DNA of 64,000 bases. Source: JADJPO01 sp963828555. Its GTDB lineage: Bacteria; Actinomycetota; Actinomycetes; Actinomycetales; Kineosporiaceae. The stretch lies in contig CAWHEL010000005.1 in assembly GCA_963828555.1 (NCBI GenBank), positions 186,001 to 250,000 of the forward strand, given 5' to 3'. A model generated the notes under the pieces. It did no database searches, was not told the origin of the DNA, and saw nothing but the letters and a program-made list of their open reading frames with translations. This document shows, in pieces, positions 59,008 to 64,000 of the stretch (position 1 is its first letter; each line of letters begins with the position of its first letter). The position numbers and the translations under genes were made by a program.

Positions 59008-59772
59008 GTGCCTCGTCGGATACCGCCGGACCGGTTCGCCGCTGTGGTCGCGGCGTCTGCACAGGTCTTCGTGGCGCACGGGTTTCAGAGGGCGCAGGTG
59101 CAGGACGTCGCGGATGTCCTCGGGGTCAGCAAGGGCGCGCTGTACGGGTACGCGACCGGCAAGCTCGCGCTCTTCTCTGCGGCGTTGAGGTACGCCGACG
59201 GGGTCGAGCCGCTGCCGGACCGGTCGATGCTGCCGGTCGCACCAGCGCTGCCCGGCGACCTCGCAGTGGTCGTCCGGGGCCGGCTCGCCGCGCAGCTCCC
59301 GGACCTCGAGCTGACGGCGGCACTGCTGCGAGACGAACCACCAGACGGCGTCACGGGGCCGCAGGAGCTCACCGCGGTGGTAGCCGACCTGTACCGGCGG
59401 CTGTCCGCGAACCGGTTCGCGATCAAGCTGGTCGATCGATGCGCGCCGGAGTTCTCCGAGCTGCGGCAGGTCTGGTTCGAGGACGGCCGCTCCCTGCAGA
59501 TGGGGGCGATGGCCGACTATCTGCGTCGGCGCGGCGACAGCGGCCACCTGGTCGTCCCCGGGGTGATCGAACTGGTGGCCCGCACCGTCGTGGAGCTGTG
59601 TGTGCTGTGGGCGGTACACCGGCACTGGGACCCCGCCGGCACCCCGGTCGGCCTGCCCGCCGGCCGGGAAGACTTCGACGACGACGAGGTGGTCGACATG
59701 CTCACCCAGCTCCTGGCCCGCGGGACGGCGCCCGCGCCGTCTGTCGCTACCAAGACCGGTGGGCGACGGTGA
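59008..59772 (+). CDS. TetR-family transcriptional regulator
   Basis: The protein of 254 aa has a TetR HTH (VVAASAQVFVAHGFQRAQVQDVADVLGVSKGALYGYATGKLALF) and a ligand-binding domain ending in an acidic helix (DFDDDEVVDMLTQLLARG). GTG 59008 is close behind the palindrome 58974-58988. Its stop overlaps the start of the methyltransferase gene (GTGA at 59769-59772), so both are expressed together. Confidence 0.85.
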   Translation: MPRRIPPDRFAAVVAASAQVFVAHGFQRAQVQDVADVLGVSKGALYGYATGKLALFSAALRYADGVEPLPDRSMLPVAPALPGDLAVVVRGRLAAQLPDLELTAALLRDEPPDGVTGPQELTAVVADLYRRLSANRFAIKLVDRCAPEFSELRQVWFEDGRSLQMGAMADYLRRRGDSGHLVVPGVIELVARTVVELCVLWAVHRHWDPAGTPVGLPAGREDFDDDEVVDMLTQLLARGTAPAPSVATKTGGRR

Positions 59773-60395
59773 CGGCGGCGGGAACGCAAGTCGCGCACCC
59801 GGTGTTCGCGGCGCTCTACCCCCGGATGGCCCGCGGCATCGAGGCCGGTCCTGTCGGCGCGGAACGTCGGGCGCTGCTGGCGTCCGCCAGGGGCGTGGTC
59901 GTCGACCTCGGGTCGGGGGTGGGGCTGAACCTGCCGCACCTCGGCCCGGCCGTGACCGCCGTCCACGCGATCGAGCCCGACCCGCACATGGCCCGCCGGC
60001 TCACCCCGAACCTGCCACCGGGCGCGGTCGTGCACCAGATGGGGGCCGAGACGCTGCCGTTGGACGACGCCAGCGTAGACACGGTCCTGGCGACGCTGAC
60101 CCTGTGCACCGTCCGGGACCCGGACGCCGTCGTCGGGGAGATCCGCCGGGTCCTGCGGCCGGGGGGTCAGGTCCTCGTCCTGGAGCACGTGCGGTCCCTC
60201 GACCCGGCCCTGGCCGCCTGGCAGCAGCGGCTGCGGGTGCCGTGGCGCTGGTTCGGCGCCGGCTGCAACCCGACCCGGGACACGGCCGCCACGTTCACCG
60301 CAGCAGGCTTCGACACCGGCGGGCTGCGACGGATCGACGTTCCCGGGCTGCCGGTGACCCGGGAGTGGGTCACCGGCACCTTGTGGGCGCCATGA
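59769..60395 (+). CDS. class I SAM-dependent methyltransferase
   Basis: This 208-aa methyltransferase has motif I GVVVDLGSGVGLNLPHL, IEPDPHMARRL (end of strand 2), TLPLDDASVDTVLATLTLCTV (motif II/III) and VLRPGGQVLVLEHV. It resembles UbiE/phosphatidylethanolamine-type and TetR-linked small-molecule methyltransferases. The 4-nt overlap with the TetR gene suggests modification and resistance or detoxification of the compound that the repressor senses. Confidence 0.86.
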   Translation: MTAAGTQVAHPVFAALYPRMARGIEAGPVGAERRALLASARGVVVDLGSGVGLNLPHLGPAVTAVHAIEPDPHMARRLTPNLPPGAVVHQMGAETLPLDDASVDTVLATLTLCTVRDPDAVVGEIRRVLRPGGQVLVLEHVRSLDPALAAWQQRLRVPWRWFGAGCNPTRDTAATFTAAGFDTGGLRRIDVPGLPVTREWVTGTLWAP

Positions 60396-60412
60396 GCCGC
60401 GCCTGACGTGAC

Positions 60413-61216
60413 TCAGCGAGCAGCGACGGCACGGGCGACAGCGGCGGCCACCGTGAGCGCTGCGCCAGCGCCGTTGGTGTCGCCCTTCTCGAAGTCGTCG
60501 CCGGCGACGGCCATCGAGTTGGTGACGTGGGCGATGCAGACCACGTCGCGATCGCGGGCGGCGGCGTAGGCGTACAGGGCTGCGGCCTCCATCTCAACAC
60601 AGATTGCACCGGCGTCGACGGCCACGGCGATCGCTGCCTCGGTCTCGCGGTAAGGCGCGTCGGTCGTCCACGATGAGCCGCTGAACAGTGTGCCGCGTGG
60701 GGTGGTGAGGGGTGCGAGTGCTGCGGCGAGGTGGCCGGAGAGGTCGGCCCAGGTGCTCGGTGGTTGGTAGTGCAGGCTCGTTCCTTCGTCGCGCAGGGCG
60801 CGGTCGATGAGGACGAAGTACGGCGGGTCAGCCAGTGGCGCGAGCTGGCCGGCGGAGGTGATGCTGACGACGAGGGTCGCTCCGCTGACGGCGAGCTGCT
60901 CGGCGACGAGGACCGCGAACGGGGCTCCGACCGCGCAACCGACGACGCCCAGACGCAAGTGGTCGACTTCGGTGATCCACATCTGGGTGTGGTAGCAGGC
61001 CCAGCCCGGCTCGAGGCGACCGCGCCCGGTCTCTGCGAGATGGCGGACGACGTCACCGTCAGGGTCGAGGAGGCAGACGTCCGGGACGGGCCGGTCCGAT
61101 AGCTGCTTCTGCCGGCGCGCCTCGCGCAGCAGGTTCTCCGGCCGGAAGACCGACGGCTCGGCGTACGCCTTGCCTTGGAGCAATGGTGGTGCGCCACCGG
61201 TCGACGCGAGCTTCAC
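60413..61216 (-). CDS. nucleoside phosphorylase / nucleosidase family protein
   Basis: The protein of 267 aa (PNP_UDP family) contains MWITEVDHLRLGVVGCAVGAPFAVLVAEQL, VVSITSAGQLAPL, APYRETEAAIAVAVDAGAICVEMEAAALYAYA (substrate-binding EMEAA) and DDFEKGDTNG. It would cleave a purine or pyrimidine nucleoside. GTG 61216 is supported by AGGAG 9 nt upstream; an ATG at 61246 is an alternative. It lies downstream of the truncated MFS gene on the same strand, once a likely transporter - phosphorylase operon, and is convergent with the methyltransferase. Confidence 0.82.
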   Translation of the reverse strand: MKLASTGGAPPLLQGKAYAEPSVFRPENLLREARRQKQLSDRPVPDVCLLDPDGDVVRHLAETGRGRLEPGWACYHTQMWITEVDHLRLGVVGCAVGAPFAVLVAEQLAVSGATLVVSITSAGQLAPLADPPYFVLIDRALRDEGTSLHYQPPSTWADLSGHLAAALAPLTTPRGTLFSGSSWTTDAPYRETEAAIAVAVDAGAICVEMEAAALYAYAAARDRDVVCIAHVTNSMAVAGDDFEKGDTNGAGAALTVAAAVARAVAAR

Positions 61217-61278
61217 GGTCAGGGCTCCTCTCGGCCAACACATGTCGCCAGTCCAGGTGCGTGTCTGCTGACCGGCGG

Positions 61279-61797
61279 TCAGGCCGATTGCGATGCGGGT
61301 TCGCGGTGCAGGGTCTCGTACATCCTGGCGGCGACGAGCAGGCCGGAGGCGGCGGTGAGTGCTGCGACGGTCCAGATGGCCGGGCGGATGCCCCAGGCGT
61401 CGGCGACGAGGCCGGAGAGCAGGGCGCCGACGGCGAACCCGCCGTCGCGCCAGAGCCGGTAGATCCCGACCGAGCGGGCCCGCCAGGTCGGGTGGGCGAC
61501 GTCGCCGATCGCGGCGAGCAGGGTCGGGTAGACCATCGCGGTCCCGGCGCCAAGGGCGACCGCGGCACCGGCCCAGGCCGCGAACGACGTGGCGAGGGCG
61601 AACCCGGCCAGGGCTGCGGCCTGCAGGAGCATCCCAGCGACGATGAGCGGCTTGCGTCCGACCCGGTCCGACAGGGCACCGGTGACGAGCTGGCCGACGC
61701 CCCAGACCGCCGGGTAGAGCGCGGCCAGGACGCCGATCCGGGCCACCGACAGGCCGGCCGCGGCGAACAGCAGCGGGAACAGGCCCCACATCTGCCA
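61279..61797 (-). pseudogene. C-terminal half of an MFS transporter, truncated at the tRNA-Ala junction
   Basis: The minus strand gives WGLFPLLFAAAGLSVARIGVLAAL, then QLVTGALSDRVGRKPLIVAG (the A-loop-like GxxSDRxGRK of the second MFS half), RLWRDGGFAVGALLSGLVADAWG and a normal C-terminus. The first six helices are absent: similarity begins about 50 bp past the tRNA-Ala 3' end, the place where integrated elements meet chromosome. No start codon with a ribosome site is seen. Confidence 0.75.
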
Positions 61798-61805
61798 GTC
61801 AGGCT

Positions 61806-61826
61806 CGCCACTCGATTCGAGTGGCG
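61806..61826. terminator. perfect 10-bp hairpin downstream of tRNA-Ala
   Basis: CGCCACTCGA-T-TCGAGTGGCG, 25 bp beyond the tRNA 3' end. It is a likely 3' processing or termination structure for the tRNA transcript, or a recombination-site arm. No T-run. Confidence 0.45.
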
Positions 61827-61848
61827 TGCCTGTGACCTGCAGTGATCC

Positions 61849-61923
<75 letters not shown>

Positions 61924-62076
61924 GTGAAACCTCGGCGAGTCTACCCCGGGCGACGCCGTTGCCTCCAATCGGATCACGGCGCGCCGCGATCCGATCGCGC
62001 GGATGCATCTGCCCGGGCCTGATCCACCGAGTCGGGTTACGGTCGGTCGACCAGGACGACGGACCCGGAGGCCTAC

Positions 62077-62859
62077 GTGGACACGGACAGTGCCACCGAT
62101 GCCGTCCGCGAGGTCGCCGATCACCCGGTGGTCGAACGTGGCGCCCGGCTTGGATACGCCGCGAGTGGCGTCGTCCACCTGCTCATCGCCTGGCTCGGCG
62201 TGCAGCTGGTCACCGGCACCGGCGCCGCGAACGCCGACCAGTCCGGTGCGCTGGCCCTGTTGGCCGGCTCCGCCGGGGGCACGGCGCTGCTCGGAGCCAT
62301 GACCGCCGGCTTCGCCCTGCTGGGCCTGTGGCACGCGACCGAGGCCCTGCTGCGCAAGCAGACCGGCACGCGCCTGAAGGCGGCCGGGAAGTTCCTCCTC
62401 TACGCCGCGCTGGCCTGGAGCGCTGCCGCCTTCCTGCGCGGGGCAGGCACCTCCAGCGAGCAGCAGTCGGTCGACGTCACCGCCCGTCTGATGGAACAGC
62501 CCTGGGGCCGGGCCCTGGTCGCCCTGGTCGGGCTGGCCGTCGTCGGGGGCGGCGCCTATCACGTGGTCACGGGCTGGCGGCGGGGCTTCCTGAAGGATCT
62601 GAGCGAGCATCCGGGCCCCTGGGCCGTCCGGGCGGGCCGGTTCGGCTACATCGCCAAGGGCATCGCGCTGGCCCTGGTGGGGATGCTGTTCCTCACCGCT
62701 GCCGTCACCCAGCGGGCGAGCGAGGCGACCGGTCTGGACGGCGCGCTGCACCGGCTGCTGCAGCTGCCCTACGGCAGCATCCTGCTCGCGGTGGTGGTGG
62801 CGGGCTTCGCCGCGTTCGGCGTCTACTGCTTTGCCCGAGCCCGCTACGCCAAGGTCTGA
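62077..62859 (+). CDS. DUF1206 membrane protein
   Basis: The protein of 260 aa has six membrane segments arranged as three similar hairpins: ARLGYAASGVVHLLIAWLGVQL, GKFLLYAALAWSAAAFLRGAG and AGRFGYIAKGIALALVGMLF each start a repeat of the DUF1206 type (GYxAxGxxxxxxG). The function is unknown. GTG 62077 follows GGAGG. It begins the conserved region after tRNA-Ala. Confidence 0.85.
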   Translation: MDTDSATDAVREVADHPVVERGARLGYAASGVVHLLIAWLGVQLVTGTGAANADQSGALALLAGSAGGTALLGAMTAGFALLGLWHATEALLRKQTGTRLKAAGKFLLYAALAWSAAAFLRGAGTSSEQQSVDVTARLMEQPWGRALVALVGLAVVGGGAYHVVTGWRRGFLKDLSEHPGPWAVRAGRFGYIAKGIALALVGMLFLTAAVTQRASEATGLDGALHRLLQLPYGSILLAVVVAGFAAFGVYCFARARYAKV

Positions 62860-62875
62860 CCCGAGCCGACGGCGT

Positions 62876-63031
62876 TCAGGAGGTCGTTCGCCGGACTCCT
62901 CGCGGACGCTTCTTGTACGCGAGGCGAATGCCTTCGGCAAGGTTCTTGACGTCCACTCCCCTAGCAGCAAGGCGCTCGGCGCTCTCTGCCTGGAGCGCTC
63001 GCAGCCGTTCCGCTCGCGCCAAAGTCCCCAT
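62876..63031 (-). CDS. small hypothetical protein (51 aa)
   Basis: ATG 63031 opens MGTLARAERLRALQAESAER then LAARGVDVKNLAEGIRLAYK and a basic end. This is an amphipathic, highly charged helix-rich sequence with plausible codon use. No strong ribosome site is seen (ATCGGACCGTG before the ATG). It is on the same strand, 51 bp downstream of the histidine-phosphatase gene. It could be an antitoxin-like or DNA-binding mini-protein, or not expressed. Confidence 0.4.
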   Translation of the reverse strand: MGTLARAERLRALQAESAERLAARGVDVKNLAEGIRLAYKKRPRGVRRTTS

Positions 63032-63082
63032 CACGGTCCGATTGTGTTTCAGCCGCCTACGCCAACTGCAACCGTGAGGGTA

Positions 63083-63748
63083 TTAACCGAGGGGAGTCCC
63101 CGGAGCGCTGACGTTGTAGGCGGTCAGGATCCAGGCGGCGCGGCGCACGTCCAGCTGAGCCCAGTGGGCATTGCCTAAGCCGTCTAGCGACCGGTAGATG
63201 GCCAGGTCACGCTCCCCACCGGGCCGGCCGATCAGCCCGAGCAGCCGCAGCATCCCGCCGCGCATCGAGGCACCGTGTGAGACCACGACCAGCACCCCGC
63301 CGTCCATCGCCTCGGCATACCGGCGGACGCCGCCCTCGAACCGCACCCAGCACTGGCCCAGCGACTCCCCACCGCCGATCACCAGGTCCTCCCCCGCCAT
63401 CCAGCGGGAGAACTCCTCCGGGTGCCGCTCCTCGATCTCCGAGCGCAGCAGGCCCTGCCAGGTGCCGCCGTCTCGCTCACGCAGATCGGGGTCGGTGTCC
63501 AGGTCCACCCCGAGCGCCTTGACCAGCGGCTCGGCCGTCTGCCGGGCCCGGATCAGGTCCGAGGCGACCACCCGCACCTGACCGTCGCGGGCCTGACCCG
63601 CCAGCAGTCCGCTGAGGTACTCCCCCGCCGCTGCGGCCTGCGTGTGCCCCAGGGCGTCGAGTTCGACGTCCAGATGCCCCTGGAAGCGACCCTCGGCGTT
63701 CGACGCCGTCCGGCCGTGCCGCAGCAGGATCAGCCGCTGCGCGCTCAC
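63083..63748 (-). CDS. histidine phosphatase-family (phosphoglycerate mutase-like) protein
   Basis: This 221-aa member of the histidine-phosphatase branch 1 has LILLRHGRTASNAEGRFQGHLD (catalytic RHG, His11), ASDLIRARQTAEPL, the acid residue region LRERDGGTWQGL, and second His in VVVSHGASMRGGML. Next to rsfS this is the position of the glucosyl-3-phosphoglycerate phosphatase gene (gpgP) in mycobacteria, so that activity is possible. It overlaps rsfS by 4 nt (63745-63748). Confidence 0.88.
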   Translation of the reverse strand: MSAQRLILLRHGRTASNAEGRFQGHLDVELDALGHTQAAAAGEYLSGLLAGQARDGQVRVVASDLIRARQTAEPLVKALGVDLDTDPDLRERDGGTWQGLLRSEIEERHPEEFSRWMAGEDLVIGGGESLGQCWVRFEGGVRRYAEAMDGGVLVVVSHGASMRGGMLRLLGLIGRPGGERDLAIYRSLDGLGNAHWAQLDVRRAAWILTAYNVSAPGTPLG

Positions 63749-64000
63749 TGGCTCGGGTTGCGCGGCATCTCGGGCAGCTCCAACGGCGGACAGTCGCGCC
63801 AGAGCCGCTCCAGCGTGTAGTACTGCCGCTCGTCGGTGTGCTGCACGTGCACCACGAGGTCGCCGAAGTCGAGAAGCACCCAGCGCCCCTCACGCTCGCC
63901 CTCGCGGCGGATCGGCTTGGCGCCCAGCCCGAGCAGCCGCTCCTCGATCGCGTCGACGATGGCGCGCACCTGGCGGTCGTTCGGTGCCGAGGCGAGTAGG
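63745..64000 (-). CDS. rsfS: ribosome silencing factor RsfS, C-terminal part (5' end beyond window)
   Basis: The visible 85 codons read LLASAPNDRQVRAIVDAIEE, WVLLDFGDLVVHVQHTDER and YYTLERLWRDCPPLELP. These are the RsfS (Iojap/DUF143) hallmarks DFGDxVVHxF and YYxLERLW, but with VHVQHTDE at the usual VHVFxxEx. RsfS binds ribosomal protein L14 and blocks subunit joining in starvation. The frame continues past the right edge. It overlaps the histidine phosphatase start by 4 nt, forming an operon. Confidence 0.93.
   Translation of the reverse strand, partial: LLASAPNDRQVRAIVDAIEERLLGLGAKPIRREGEREGRWVLLDFGDLVVHVQHTDERQYYTLERLWRDCPPLELPEMPRNPSQ

Overview
The window is high-GC DNA with dense codon use, frequent GTG starts and GGAGG-type ribosome sites. 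It carries large LuxR/ATPase regulators, YcnI, DUF4142, DUF1206 and DUF5995 proteins, a mycothiol-type DinB protein, and the order rsfS - histidine phosphatase - tRNA-Ala(GGC). Together these point to a chromosome of an Actinomycetota (actinomycete-class) bacterium. I cannot place it to family from this alone.

Layout. (A) 1-6.2 kb: an apparent biosynthetic locus joining a GTP cyclohydrolase II (partial), a RibD-like reductase, a divergent 6-pyruvoyl-tetrahydropterin-synthase homologue, a zinc-type dehydrogenase, a GT4 glycosyltransferase, a methyltransferase, a UPF0104 membrane protein and a CDP-alcohol phosphatidyltransferase. The combination suggests a GTP-derived, glycosylated and lipid-linked metabolite; the product is unknown. 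(B) 5.8-12.1 kb: a minus-strand envelope/redox operon (DUF4142 protein, secreted protein, ferric-reductase-like flavocytochrome, sulfatase-fold membrane protein, YcnI). An unusually long leader and a perfect 16-bp hairpin lie upstream, followed by an L,D-transpeptidase. (C) 13.6-17.0 kb: small regulator/enzyme pairs and a frameshifted NYN/OST-HTH remnant.

(D) 17.05 kb: the 3' half of a tRNA-Ser(UGA) gene, the classic scar of a site-specific integration. To its right come an inactivated PIN toxin with its HTH partner and two transposase remnants. (E) 18.8-52.3 kb is accessory metabolism and regulation: flavin monooxygenase plus two SDRs; a WYL regulator - VOC - TfoX operon; GntR - nitrilase - APC permease followed by a broken glutamine-synthetase-family gene; a squalene-cyclase-like protein; and an oxidoreductase and a large LuxR regulator that share a 27-nt palindromic motif. 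After these come an MBL hydrolase, an amidohydrolase, an HD-GYP/LuxR fusion, a second large LuxR/ATPase, a frameshifted DedA gene, DUF5995, an FAD monooxygenase, and an ECF sigma factor overlapping a DinB-like partner.

(F) 52.8-58.9 kb: a decayed integrative conjugative element (excisionase-type HTH, conserved element proteins, VirB2-like pilin, TrbL/VirB6, truncated PrgI abutting a 5'-truncated VirD4/TraD ATPase). No VirB4 ATPase, relaxase or integrase is present in the window. (G) 59.0-61.8 kb: TetR + methyltransferase, a nucleoside phosphorylase and a half MFS transporter that ends at tRNA-Ala. (H) 61.85 kb to the end: conserved backbone (tRNA-Ala, DUF1206, histidine phosphatase, rsfS).

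At least four genes (15.5, 17.5, 29.4 and 46.5 kb) are broken by what look like single-base shifts. Either this is a decaying accessory region or the assembly carries indel errors; reads are needed to decide.
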